Below, piece after piece: positions 22,053 through 33,200 of a stretch of 64,000 nt of DNA. This DNA is from Blepharisma stoltei. Its lineage: Eukaryota; Ciliophora; Heterotrichea; Heterotrichida; Blepharismidae. The first letter of the stretch is position 1; every line of letters starts with the position of its first letter. The stretch covers positions 434,001 through 498,000 of the forward strand of contig CAJZBQ010000014.1 of NCBI GenBank assembly GCA_914767885.1, in the 5' to 3' direction. A program made the translations under genes and the position numbers. The notes beneath the pieces were generated by a model. That model was not told where the DNA came from. It worked only from the letters and a program-made list of their open reading frames with translations, and did not search any database.

Positions 22053-23678
22053 TTAGCATTGTTGAAGTTTCATAAGTTTTGCAGTCAACTGGGCTGCTAA
22101 ATCATCTAATGGGTTTACTTTTTTCTTCATGATGTATCTATGGGCAATATCTACATTACTAAGCACCCTTGGAACTGAACAAATTATATCAGACCCTCTT
22201 GGAAACATTTTATCATTCCCAAAATCTCCAACAATGCCTTGACCCCATCCATAAATTCTTCCGCTTTGTGTCAAGCAAATTACATGGCTTTCTCCGCATT
22301 CTAAATCAATAATATTTTCATTCCTCAAAGTATTTATAACAGTTGGGAAATCGACCCTTTTTATATTATTCCCAAGGCCGAGTTGCCCTTGCTCTCCATT
22401 TCCCCATACATAGACTTCTCCAACTTCTGTTATACAAGCAGAAAAAATTGACCCTGCAGAAACTTTAACCACCTTTTGCTTTATTGATGAGACTTCTTTA
22501 ATATCAGTGGTCATCATCCCATCTTTTAATTCTGAAGGATAAATTCCCAACTGTCCATCTTCAGCCCATCCAAAAGTATGAATTACTCCATCTGAGTCTA
22601 ATGCAAGAGTGTGAGCTTCTCCGCAAGCGATCCCTTTTATACAAACTTCTTGCAATCCTTTAACCTTAATTGGTCGTAAAGCGACATGCCCAATATCATC
22701 TTTAGCGATTTTTGAAAAGCTAAGGCCTAACTGATGCACGTCATTTCGACCCCATACCCAGACATCGCCATCTTCTGTAATAGCTGCATTATGGTAGCCA
22801 CCACATTCCAGATAGACGATATTTTCTTGGAATAAAGAATTCACAATTGTAGGCGATAAATAAGTATTTGTGTCTCCATGGCCTAAGCAGCCTGAAGCTC
22901 CATATCCCCATGTGAGGACTTTCCCATCACATGTTATAGCTGCGCAATGCTCAAATCCACAAGAAATCCACTTCACAGGATTATGGCTGAGCTCTTTCAA
23001 AATTTTAGTAGGAAGCATACAGTTTAATAGCTGCTTAGAATCGTCATATAAAATGAAGCCTTTACTTTTCCCTTCAGATTTAGAAAATTCAAGCAGGGGC
23101 ACTGTAGCATATCCACAAGCAGCAAACGAATATTGTATGGTGACAGGGATTATTTCTTTGTTGTTCTTTATCTCAGAGTTGGAGTTAGGGTTTTCTTCAC
23201 ATACCACAAGCTTTTTTATGAGAGGCGAATTAACGTCTGGGAATGGTATGACTGATCGCTGAGACTCAGGAGGAAAAGTGCTCATTGCAAAAGACATAGA
23301 GTCAGTTAGGATCTTAGGCTGCAATTGTCTGAACTCGTGCTGTGGAGAATCGTAGACTGTTCGCATTTTTGCTTTACTTGCAGTTTGTCCATTTAAAAAT
23401 AACCTGTTAGCTACGCTTATTCTGATTGATCCTTCATCTTCTGGAGGAGAGCTTATTTCGCTTTCTGCAATTGAAAATCTTGCTATTTTTGCTTTTCTTA
23501 GCGCTTCGATGCTTTTAAATAAAAAAGTGCTGTTTTCATTTTCTTGCTCTGGGACTAATTCAGCTATGCAGCTTGCATCAGTGTTAGTTCTTGCCATATA
23601 ATTTTCGTTGAGATTTGGTATTTCTAAACTTTCTTCACTGATTGTTTTGCTTTTCCTTTTTTCTTCTCATTCCATCAT
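22053..23678 (-). CDS. RCC1-repeat beta-propeller protein
   Basis: 541 residues, starting at 23678 (MMEWEEKRKSK, with TGA as Trp) and not at the later Met 23597, because the frame stays open and protein-like upstream. About residues 175-515 contain RCC1/ATS1 repeats, each with the GxxHxxxI/L...G.VxxWGxxxxGQLG pattern: CAAITCDGKVLTWGYGASG, GDVWVWGRNDVHQLG, AHTLALDSDGVIHTFGWAED, EVYVWGNGEQGQLGLG, RIYGWGQG. Such propellers serve as guanine nucleotide exchange factors for small GTPases or as protein scaffolds. The N-terminal 170 residues are disordered. Which partner it serves cannot be told. Confidence 0.9.
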
Positions 23679-23782
23679 ACTTAATTCCAAATTTGTTGAA
23701 TTATATATGCTAAGCCATATTGATTGACTAAAATTGAAAAAGGTCTTTCAATTTTTATTATTTAGATTTTACAATCAACCTA

Positions 23783-25135
23783 TCAGGCTAGTATATGATT
23801 CAGCCTATTGGAGGATAAAAATTCTTCTCCTTGATGGCTATATGAGACACTGCTATTCTCATCAAACATAGGTTTGCTGCTTCTTAAACTTACTGGGGTC
23901 ATTTCTCCACTTTCGTCAGAATTAACCAATGAGCTTGCTGGGGTAATTGAATGCAAATGTAAATCATCTTCTTGTCTACATTGGAAATCTCTCTGAATTT
24001 GTAGTATAAGTGCTTTTGAATTATAAGAAATGTCAGGTTTATCAGGAAGATCGCTAAAAGCCGCTGATGAACGAAAAGAGCTCTCCATTGAAAAAGAGTC
24101 TTGATCTTTAGCCATTTCTTCTGCCAGGTTAAAAGGCATTACTTCACTTTGTAGGGAACCTCGGCTCATAAGTGCTTGTGAATAAGTACTGCTTAAATTA
24201 AGAGAGTTCTTAGGAACGCCGTGAACTGAACTTTGATCTGTGTCTAAAGGGTTGACTATATATATTAAATTTGCGGCATGTGTCAACCTGACCTCTTGGC
24301 GCAGCAGTCCAGACCTTATGGCTGCAGAGAACTGGAACAGACTCCAAGCCCGAAATTGAGTTCTGGCTCAAGACATGGGTATCCGGGTAGGTTTTGGCTG
24401 CTTTTCTGCTGGAAATGGAGATGCTCAACAAAGTCCTTTGGATCCGAGGACCCATTAGCATTCCTCTATGAGAAACTGGGGTTTCAAACCAGGCCACAGG
24501 GAGTAGTTTTTTTCCTGTAGCTGTCGAAGGAAGGAACTTCGGCACCCGACAGACTCCAAGGAGTTGATCCTTGGAATCAAGCTACTCCAATCACCCGTAG
24601 CAGCAGAAATCCATAAGCCTCCCACTCAAGACGGAAGCCTTAAGGCAAGAAGGAGACAGAAGGCACCGGAAGTGACACAGAGCATCTGATCAGGAGTTGA
24701 AAAGCGGTAGAGCCTCCTGTACGGAAGATCTTTGGTGAGTGCGCTGCAATATGCTATCACCTGAATTTAATCCTAATAGTCTAAAGGATTGACTACATCT
24801 TGGACGTTTCCTCTTCGAAAAGGGCTTTTTTCATGAAGATGAGCTAAGGTAGCTTTTAAATTGACCAAATCGGCTGATATAAACTCATTTCTGTCAAGAA
24901 CAACAGAAATATCAGGCTTGGAGGGAGAAATTACTGAAAATTTATACAGAGGATCAGTGCTAAAAGACTGAAACTTAGAAATGCGTGTTGACAGGCTTGA
25001 AAGGCCAACATAAGCTGGGCTTTTCTGAATTAGGAGAGAAGGATGAGACATTTGTGTGCTTCTTGTGTGTTCTTCACTTTGGGTTAATGATGTGGTTGAT
25101 TTATGCTTTAGCTGACTTGAATATGAAGCTTCCAT
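23783..25135 (-). CDS. Ser-rich hypothetical protein, split by a retroposon
   Basis: Retained segments are complement(23783..24258, 24796..25135), 271 residues. The insert and one target duplication are removed, joining ...NVQDVVNPLD to TDQSSVHGVPK. The product is Ser-rich and mostly disordered, with SP motifs and a short helical stretch (ADLVNLKATLAHLHEK). No family is recognised. The unexcised insert would add its own 179 in-frame codons, containing a stop, so loss of the insert in the macronucleus is expected. Confidence 0.55.
24259..24795. mobile_element. Retroposon-like insert with 17-bp TSD
   Basis: A 520-bp GC-rich insert (24259-24778) flanked by a 17-bp repeat with one mismatch, GTCTAAAGG[GA]TTGACTA, at 24242-24258 and 24779-24795. 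It shares 3'-end blocks with the kinase-gene insert (GCAGCAGAAATCCATAAGCC; CCCACTCAA; TTTGGTGAGTGCG) and an AGGAGTTGATCCTTGG block with the insert at 55203-55705. No intact coding region is present. The family appears to be a short non-autonomous retroposon; whether it is tRNA- or LINE-derived could not be decided. Confidence 0.75.
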
Positions 25136-25290
25136 TTATTTATTGCTTTGAAATCGGCTCTCATTCATTTAGAAGAAATTCAGAAAATTGGAAAATAACC
25201 GAGATTTAATACGAAAATTAGATGGGGACCAGAATACGTGAAATTTTTTATATTAATAATATTTAAGGAATAGAAAAATGAATAAAAATG

Positions 25291-25472
25291 ATATAGTGCC
25301 TTGCCCAAATTTTGGAGGCCTTTGACATGTTGAGATATCCTCCACATGTCAGAAATATTTCCACATGTGAAGCCACTATATTTCTGTGATTTCACATGTG
25401 GAAGTATTTCTGGCATGTGGAGGATATCTCAACATGTCAGAGGCCTCCCAAAATTTGGGCAAGGCACTATAT
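25291..25472. mobile_element. Palindromic hairpin MITE, intergenic
   Basis: A 182-bp near-perfect palindrome. Left arm begins ATATAGTGCCTTGCCC, right arm ends GGGCAAGGCACTATAT. Inside, CCACATGT-type words recur in both orientations (GACATGTTGAGATATCC, CCACATGTCAGAAATA, CACATGTGAAGCC). It is TA-bounded and lies upstream of the 25135 gene. The TATAGTGC[CT]TT start is shared with the nested element at 59630-59864, so both belong to one hairpin family. Confidence 0.85.
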
Positions 25473-25708
25473 AAATTCACAATAAAAAATTATTTTTTAT
25501 TTTGAGAAATGATGACCAAATTTAGAGTAAATTTCTTTAATTAAAAATTTTATAAATCTATGCATTTTTAATTAAAAAGATATCATTAATGCATTTTTGT
25601 AAGAAAAAATATTTTTAAATTGTGTATTATGTAAATCATAAAATTTCTTAATTTCTTTAATTATAATTTGATCTATACATAATTTTTCCCATATAGATTG
25701 TTTAAAAT

Positions 25709-27914
25709 ATGAAGGAAAATTTGCTGGATGGACAAGAATATGAGCTTAAAAAAGTGATTGGAATTTCATTTACTGCTAGTATAGGATCATTTCTATTTGG
25801 GTATAATATAGGTGTTTTTAATTCAATGCAGCCTAATGTCTCAGCCTCCTTGGATTGAGGAGGAGATGAAAAGTTATATAGCTCATACCCCTTTATAGAT
25901 TTCTTTATCGAGCAAAATGTACTAGATTATTGAACGACCAAAAAGACTCTCTCAAAGAGATGACCTTAATCTCTATATCAGGAAGTGCTAGAAAATGCCA
26001 TGTCAAAAAATGGTGACAAGTGTAAAAAAAGTTGACAAGTAAACGCGCAATTTTTAAAAAAATGAAACTAATATTAAGCCCCATTTATTAATTAAAGATA
26101 TAAAATAAAAATTTTTTTATATTTAAAAATAAAAAATTTTTAAATTAAAAAATATTTTAAAAATATTTTTATATGTTTTAAAAACAATTAAATTTAAAAT
26201 ATTTTTTTTTGAAAAATTAAAAAATGCATGACATGAGTCATTTGCAACTTTGCAAGTAATCATCAGCCTTCAATGGGAACTTTGACTTTTAGAGTAGCAT
26301 TGATTGTCATCATACTAATACACTAAATACATAAATAATAATCAAAAATATTAAATCAATTATAATTTATATTATTTATCTATCTATCTATTATCATAAT
26401 AAAAATATGATTAATTCATAAGACCTTTAATATAAGCTTTTCTAATTATTAATAAATCCTAATCTAATTAGATATCTTAAATTTTAAATTTAATAATAAA
26501 CCATTTTTAAAATCGGCGTTTACTTGTCAACTTTTTTCACACTTGTCACCATTTTTTGACATGGCATTTTCTAACACTTCCTGATATAGAGATTGAGCTC
26601 ATCTCTTTGAGAGAGTCTGTTTTGGTCGTTCAATAATCCAGTACATTTTGCTCGATAAAGAAATCTATAAAGGGGTATGAACTATATATTTCTATTATTT
26701 CAACTTTGATGCCTTTCGGAGCTCTTTTCGGAGCTATTTATGGAGGTCAAGCAGCAGAAAAACTGGGAAGACGTAAATCTATGATTTTTTCAGATATTTT
26801 AGTTATTATAGGATCCTTAATTTTTATTTTTCCATCTACCACAACCCTTGGGGTTGGAAGATTCTTCACTGGATTCACTTCTGGGATGTTTTCAGTCATT
26901 TGTCCTGTATATATCAGTGAATTCTCGCCAACAAAAATAAGCGGGAAAATTGGAAGCTTAGTTCAAATCATGATAAATTTAGGGGTATTATTTGCATTTG
27001 CAATCGCATTACTATTACCGACAGAGGATTTCGATAAAAACTCATTTAATTGATGGTGACTATTCATGCTTTCCTTGCAAGGACTCTTTGCATTACTGCA
27101 ATTATTGCTATTTTTTGTTTGGCTTCGCCATGAAACACCCTATTGGCTACTAAAATTCAATAAAAATGAAGAAGCATTGAAGTCTTTGTAAGAAATTTAT
27201 ACCAAAAATAGCGCGAAAGAAATTTTTGACAATTTAAAATATAATAAAGCATTGCCAAGTAATAATAAAGACTCAGATCCTAGTTATTGGGATCTTTTTA
27301 CATGCAAAAGGGAGTATTCCAAAGTAATGAGATTAGGAATTATGCTACACTTTTTCCAACAGTGATGCGGTATCAACGCAATCCAATTTTATTCGACTGG
27401 GATATTTAGTTCATTTGGAAAAGGTGAGTTTTTCGCAAGAATCTTAACGCTTGCAATTAAGCTTATAAGTATGATAGGAGTGGTTTTTGCATTATTATTT
27501 GTTGATAGACTTGGGAGAAAGCCGCTATTATATTTTGGCAATATAGGAATGGCTGTGTGCTTATTGCTTATGGGACTCTTTTCAGAGATCATTGATGGGG
27601 GAGTTGTCCCTCCAATAATTTTTATTGCTCTATTTTTGATATTTTATGAAGCATCTGCTGGACCAATTACATGGGTATACTGTGGAGAAATTTTAGATGC
27701 AAAGCCTATGAGTGCATGTGTGAGCTCTAATTGGACTTTCAATATTATGGTCGTATTTTTATTTCCTTCTCTATCAAGTTTATTAGGGATATCAACAGTT
27801 TTTTTCATTTATTCAGGTGTCTGCTTTTTAGCTGCCATATATTTTAAGAAAGATTTGACTGAAACAAAAGGAAAGTCAAAAATTTCAATACAAGAAATGA
27901 TGAAAAATGCCTAA
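25709..27914 (+). CDS. MFS sugar transporter, IES-split, with an in-frame TAA
   Basis: Retained segments are 25709..25874 and 26683..27914 (466 codons). Removing the 808-bp IES joins DWGGDEKLY to ISIISTLMPFGALFGA. Sugar-porter signatures are present: FGYNIGVFNS in helix 1, GRRKSMIFSD between helices 2 and 3, the PESPRWL-like ETPYWLLKF, QQWCGINAIQFYS (TGA = Trp), DRLGRKPLL and the C-terminal TWVYCGEI. Twelve helices are expected. Oddity: TAA at 27189-27191 interrupts ALKSL*EIYTKNS in the central loop. A 24-nt GT...AG interval (27188-27211) covers it and is a multiple of three, but that would be an unusual intron length here. Pseudogene, sequence error or rare intron are all possible. Confidence 0.85.
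25875..26682. mobile_element. 808-bp MITE/IES with ~170-bp terminal inverted repeats
   Basis: Ends are TATATAGCTCATACCCC (25875 onward) and its near-complement finishing at 26688. Inverted repeats run for about 170 bp at each end (to about 26047 and from about 26513) with few mismatches, including the words AAAATGCCATGTC and GTTGACAAGTAAACGC. The centre is very AT-rich and non-coding. TATATA is present once at each border. Keeping one copy restores the transporter reading frame, so it is a precisely excised IES. It is unrelated in sequence to the CTCCC family. Confidence 0.9.
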
Positions 27915-27963
27915 ATTAATAATTTCAATTGTGATATAATGCTAATGCTTAATATTAAGAAAT

Positions 27964-29275
27964 CTATTTACTCCAAACCTTTGGGCCTGCTATGTAATGA
28001 TCTAAATTTGATCTCTTCGCTTCAACTGCTGAATTATGCACCTGGAAAGCTGGCGCCACAAATCTTCCACACGAGCACTGTCTCCCAGACCAATTAAACT
28101 CTCCCAACTTATTCATGCAATGTGGGCACTCGATTTTCCCATCAATTTCTTCTGTGTTTTGCATTCAGTTCATTTTCCTTACAAATATTGAAGTGCAAAT
28201 ATCATTTCCTCTGCTACCTTTTTTGAATTTTTTGGATGTTTGTGATGTGTGCTCTTCTAAATCTGCTTTTGTGAAAAGCTGTGTATGGCAAATTTTGCAA
28301 GAATAAGGTACTTCTGCAAGCAGCCCTAAAAATGTTTCGAATCTTACAAGTTGATTCATAAATGAATCGTTTGGGCATGCTAGAGGATACAAAGATTGTA
28401 TGAATTGTAAAGCTTCTGCAGTTTTGATATTTTTGTGTTTTATCACGTAGGCTGTAACTATTGCAGCACTTCGAGAAATTCCGCTGAGACTAGATAAAAA
28501 TTACCAATGAACTAGAACTTTTCCACCTTGTGAAATGGCATTTTCTATGAATTCGATGGATTCTTCAAAATATAGCCCAAAAAACCCTTTAGATAGTTCT
28601 GTACTTAGAGAATACTAACCTCCCACTTCGACAGCAAACAAAATCGTTGGGGAAATCCCTATTTTTGCGCAAAAACCCACCTTCCGTGATAGCACAAAAA
28701 AATTTTTTACAATAAAGGTTTTTATGAAAAATATTTGATATATTAGTGATAATTAATATAATGAAATCTCTAGCTAATTCTGTTTAATAAACAACTTGCA
28801 TTTTAAAAAGTAAATTTTACAAATTAAATTAATTGGATTTTTTGAAATTTTAAAAAAATGATTTACTATAAAAATTTATTTATAATTTGTTTTTAAAAAA
28901 AAATTAACTCCTCCTTTAGCAAAGGGGTAGGCAACTCCATGAGCTGGCTATCCTCGCATTGGGCTTATTTGTCAACTCCTCGAGTTGATTCATCAATTTG
29001 AGTTGGATAACCAACTCGGGAAGCTACCAAGCATCCTCCTACCCAGGACTATCTAAAGAGGTTCCTTGATTATATTGGTAGATGTCTTGATCAGGAGTGT
29101 CAAGAATCGGAAGATATTTGTAATGAATTTGATTAGTGTAAAGCTGCTCAAGGCCCTCAGCTGCAATAATGACGTGAGTTATATGGTTACTAAAGAGAAG
29201 TGACATATCTTGAGCGATCCTATATTCTCCTATGAAAAGGCCAGGAAGAATTTCAGCACAAATTGGATAATCCAT
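27964..29275 (-). CDS. DUSP12: Dual-specificity phosphatase DUSP12/Yvh1
   Basis: Retained segments are complement(27964..28489, 28505..28572, 29075..29275), 264 residues. The IES (28573-29074) is removed to join DQDIYQY to FEESIEFIENA. The 15-nt intron (28490-28504, GTAATTTTTATCTAG) splits the TGT codon of the catalytic cysteine in VLVHCLSGISRSAA. The N-terminal phosphatase domain has the HCxxGxxRS P-loop and the general-acid Asp in LDTPDQD. The C-terminal ~110 residues are the Yvh1-type zinc domain with paired cysteines (CKICHTQLF, IECPHCMNKLG, RQCSCGRFVAPAFQ) and NWMQ (TGA = Trp). Yvh1/DUSP12 acts in late 60S ribosome maturation, an interesting neighbour for NOG2 at 47764. Confidence 0.95.
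28573..29074. mobile_element. Composite IES in DUSP12
   Basis: A 502-bp TA-bounded insert. Outer ends pair as degenerate 31-bp inverted repeats: TATAGCCCAAAAAACCC then TTTAGATAGTTCTG on the left, and the complement of TATAATCAAGGAACCTC then TTTAGATAGTCCTG on the right. Inside, from about 28617, lies a decayed CTCCC-family MITE (AACCTCCC, CTATTTTTGCGC, AAACCCACC, CTAGCTAATTCTG). To its right (28920-29040) is a run of short palindromic words around AACTC/GAGTT. It is thus an older element invaded by a later MITE. Only excision at the TA after ATTTT (28571-28572) restores the phosphatase frame. Confidence 0.75.
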
Positions 29276-29312
29276 TACATTGATTAATTAAAAATTAGTT
29301 TTAAATGTTTGA

Positions 29313-29542
29313 TATAGCCCGATCCCTCCTTGGATCGGACTGTACAGACGCTGGTAGACGTCAGATGAGAGTTAAAGAGCCAATGTTTGCTGGCAAAGTC
29401 AACTCCCCAGATGACAAATCTCCAATAACAAGAGGATTTACATGCGTAAGTTGACTTTGCTAGTAAATATTGGCTCGTCAGCTCCCCATTTGGTGTAGGA
29501 GATTTCAGACAAGCCCGATCAAAAGCAGGAATCTGGCTATAT
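29313..29542. mobile_element. Hairpin MITE, intergenic
   Basis: A 230-bp imperfect palindrome with ends TATAGCCCGATCC and GGCTATA. The inner arms are GAGCCAATGTTTGCTGGC and GCTAGTAAATATTGGCTC, each next to AAGTCAACT/AGTTGACTT. Size and core words resemble the hairpin at 34834-35060, suggesting one family. It lies between DUSP12 and the first ABC gene and is probably an intergenic IES. Confidence 0.7.
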
Positions 29543-29599
29543 CATAAGGATAGTGATGCTTAAAGATTACCTATTATGTTGAAGAAGTTGCTTAGTATG

Positions 29600-30130
29600 T
29601 TCTGTTTGTTCAAAATTGACGGACCAATGCTTCTGAATATTTTGGATCTATAATATAATAAACTCAAAGCCTGAGCTACTTTGCAGATTTTTCTATTCAT
29701 GTCATCGGAAATATCTTCACCAGTTGGTCCAGAAAGAGAACAGATTCTTGGCCAGCATACTATTATTGCTGTCTTAAATACTTACTCCTTCCGTGAGTGA
29801 ACAAAAAAAATTTTGTTCGCTCACGGAGGTTTAATTTTTTTTTTAAAGAAATTTTTTTTTGTTGAAATTTTTAAAAAATCCTAATTTGCAAAATTAGGAA
29901 GCAAATGTTAATTTAATTTTTTAATACGCAATTTGTTTAAAATTAAACAGAATTAGCTCGAGATTTCATTATAATAATTATCACTTATATATCAATTTTT
30001 TTTTCATAAAAAATTTTTGTTCTGTCACAGATGGTGGGATTTTGGGCAAAAAAATAGGGATTTTTTCAATGGTTTTGTTCACTCACGGAGGGGAGAGTTA
30101 GTGCTATACTTGTTAATATCCCTGAGACTT
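29600..30130 (-). pseudogene. Decayed ABC nucleotide-binding-domain fragment
   Basis: The stretch around 29660-29782 aligns by eye with the nucleotide-binding domain of the adjacent ABC gene (compare ATTCTTGGCCAGCATACTATT here with the real gene's CTCTTGGCCAACATATCCTAT, then GTCTTAAATACTTA versus TTCTTAAATGCTTA). It is interrupted by the MITE at 29783-30098 and carries stops and gaps, so it is not functional. It seems to be a relic of another copy of the transporter family, downstream of copy A. Confidence 0.5.
29783..30098. mobile_element. CTCCC-family MITE / IES (BogoMITE-like)
   Basis: A 316-bp copy with TTACTCCTTCCGTGAG at the left and CACGGAGGGGAGAGTTA at the right. The left palindrome CCGTGAGTGAAC...GTTCGCTCACGG is intact, and the core has ACAGAATTAGCTCGAG and CACTTATATATCAA. 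It lies in the ABC relic, so in somatic DNA it would simply join two non-functional pieces. Confidence 0.88.
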
Positions 30131-30289
30131 AATTCTATCCATATTTTCACTGCTATTTTCCATTTAACAGCAAATGCTTTTTAGTTGCTATTAATAGGCT
30201 ATCAAATTTTTAACTCTAATATAAAGAGGGTTTAAATATCCAGATAAGCTTATTTTTGATCTATTAAGTTAAATAATAGAATAAGTTTT

Positions 30290-33200
30290 TTAAAGATTGC
30301 TAATCATATTATAGAAGTAGCCTCCTTTAGTCATCAAATCTTTTCTGGCTCCTATTTCCAGGATCTTTCCACTTTCTAGTACCATAACTTGATGAGCTTC
30401 AGATATTGTTTTAAGACGATGGGCAATCATTATGCAAGTTTTTCCAGCCATCACTTCTTTAATTGTGGAAAGAAGTGCATCTTCAGTTTTAGGGTCAAGC
30501 GCACTTGTTGCTTCATCAAATATTAAAATCTTAGGATCTCTTATAATAGCTCTTGCAATAACAATACGTTGTTTTTGCCCCCCGCTTAGCATACTTCCTT
30601 TCAATCCTACTTGACGAGCAAATGCTTCAGGATATTTAGGATCGTTAATAAATTCGATGGCCTGTGCTTTTTTTGCAGCTTCTTCGACTTGATTTTGTTC
30701 AGATTTTATACCATAAGAAATATTTTCTGAAATAGATCCAGTAAAGAGCACTGGCTCTTGGCCAACATATCCTATCTGCCTTCTTAAATGCTTAAGGTTA
30801 TAGGATTTAATATCTAAATCATCAATTAGCACTGCTCCACTCAAAGGATCATATAGCCTCATTATTAGTTGGATAACAGTTGATTTCCCTGATCCTGTCC
30901 TCCCAATCACAGCAAAGTGAGTTCCAGTTTTGATCTCAAAACTCAGGGATTTCAAAGCCATATAATTTCGATTGGGATAGCAAAAAGTAACATCTTTAAA
31001 CTCAATTTTACCCTTAATTTCTTTCTTTTCTCCATCTTTGCTGTTTACATTTATTGTAGGTTGATATTCCAGAATTTTAAACAGTCTTTTTGCAGCCTCA
31101 ATTCCATTTTTAATATCTGGCATATAAACTCCTGCAATAAGAAAAGAATCTGAGCCAAATTGACAAGTAATAAGCGAAATAATCATGTCTTTATATGTAT
31201 CGACTCCGTCAAGGACGAGCTTGGCTCCGTATCAGTAAAGCAGTGCATAAACACAAAAAAGAGCCCCGAATCCTAGCCCATATGTAAAGCCTGATACCTG
31301 GGCTTTTTGCTGTAAGCTTGCAAATTCAGCTTTAGCAGGCTCTAGATATTTTTCCAGCATGACTTTTTCCAAATTAAATGCTTTTGCTGTTCTATAGTTC
31401 ATGATAGCGTCTGCAGCTATAGCAGTGCATGGTTCATAGTTGTATTTAACGACACCTACTTCTTGTGCAAAATAGGATGCGAAAATTGCGATAGAAATAA
31501 CGGGAAGCACTGATAGAAAAATTAAGCTCATTCTTCATGAGTAAGCAGCAGCAACTCCATGTGCAACTAATAAAGCAGCAACTATACTTATTATAATTCC
31601 TATCATGCTTCCGCTCAATCCATTAACTTTTTCACAATCATTGCAAAGTCTTGCGGAAAGAGCGCTACAATTATTTTCAGGTAAATCAAAAAATGCTGCT
31701 TCATATTTAAGCAGTGCTTTAAAGCTTTCTTCTCTCATTTTAGCGGTAATATTTGAACTCATTTTTGGGTAATTGATGCTTTGCATAATTAATCCTATAG
31801 CCACAAATAAGGCAAGGAAGCAAATCCATCCTCCATATTCTGCACTTTTGCTTACCCTTCTTAAAGAGCAAAACAAACTATTGGAAAATTCTATCTTTAA
31901 AAATTAACCCTAGGGCGAGCAAAAATTTTTTATATGAATATTTTTCCATATAAATTAATTTTATATATTAGATTGTTAATCACCTACATTTTAAAATATA
32001 TCTTAATTTTGTTTTTTTAAAAAAATCTGAAAAACAATTTTAATAATTTTTGTTAAGATAGAATGCTAAAAGTATCTAAAGGGAGGAGCTAGCATGTCAT
32101 CATTTTCCTCAGATAAAACAAAAATTTGTTTCCCATTTAGCATACCTGAAATTGGATAAGATGATGCAACAAAAAGAGACCCTAAAATGCCAAAATAAAG
32201 CCACCGTTTTTCACTTTGCGAAAAATGTAGCATTTTCTTCCTTATATTTTCAGTCTCTTCCGGCGTGACTTTTCCTTCCTCTCCTTTGATCAATCTATTT
32301 CCATCGAAGCCATTAGATACTTCTTTATTTTGCTCATCGTCTCTATTTTTCCGTTGAATTTTTTGCATTTTTACAAGATGATAGTACTTTGATTTATTCT
32401 TCATAAGTTCTTTATGTGTTCCAAACTCTGAAGAAACACCTTGGTCTATCATAATAATATAAGTTGAGTCTTTTATTGTGGCTAAATTTTGCGCTATTGT
32501 AATTTTTGTGCTTTTTGGTAAGGCTTTATCAATATCTTCTACAACAGCTTGCTCTGTTTGCCGATCTAATGCACTTGTAGCTTCATCTAATAAAAGAATT
32601 TTCGGATTCCTCACAATAGCTCTGGCAATTGCTATTCTTTGCTTTTGGCCTCCAGAAAGCTGTGAGCCTTTTGATCCAGCTGGAGTTTGGTATTTCAAAG
32701 GCAATTTTTTAATAAAATTATGAGCACCAGCCTTTTGAGCAGCAATATGAATTTCTTCCTCTTTTGCGCTTAATTTTCCATATCTTATATTTTCATAAAT
32801 GGTAGTGTTAAATAATAATGGTTCTTGACTTACAATTCCAATATGCTCTCTTAAGTAGCTGATTGAATATTCTCTAATATCATGGTCGTCAATCATGATA
32901 CTGCCAGAAGTTGGTTCGTAAAATCTTAATAATAGTTGAATTATTGTACTTTTCCCTGAACCAGTGCTTCCTACAACTCCTAATTTTTGTCCCGGCTTAA
33001 GCTCAAAACTCAGTCCTTTTAGTATTTCTGAGTTCGGAGTTGAAGGATAGCTGAACTTTACATTTTTAAAAACAATTTTCCCACAAATTTCAGAGTCTCT
33101 TGAACCCTGAATAAGCATACTATTAGTATTTACTATTTCTAATATACGAAATGCTGCAATCCTTCCTTGAGTAATTCTTGATATGCCTTATCTTATCCTT

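Noticed and set aside
27189-27191. TAA as a sense codon (Gln) in this organism
   Set aside because: All other genes end cleanly at TAA or TAG, and no second in-frame TAA inside a conserved domain was found.
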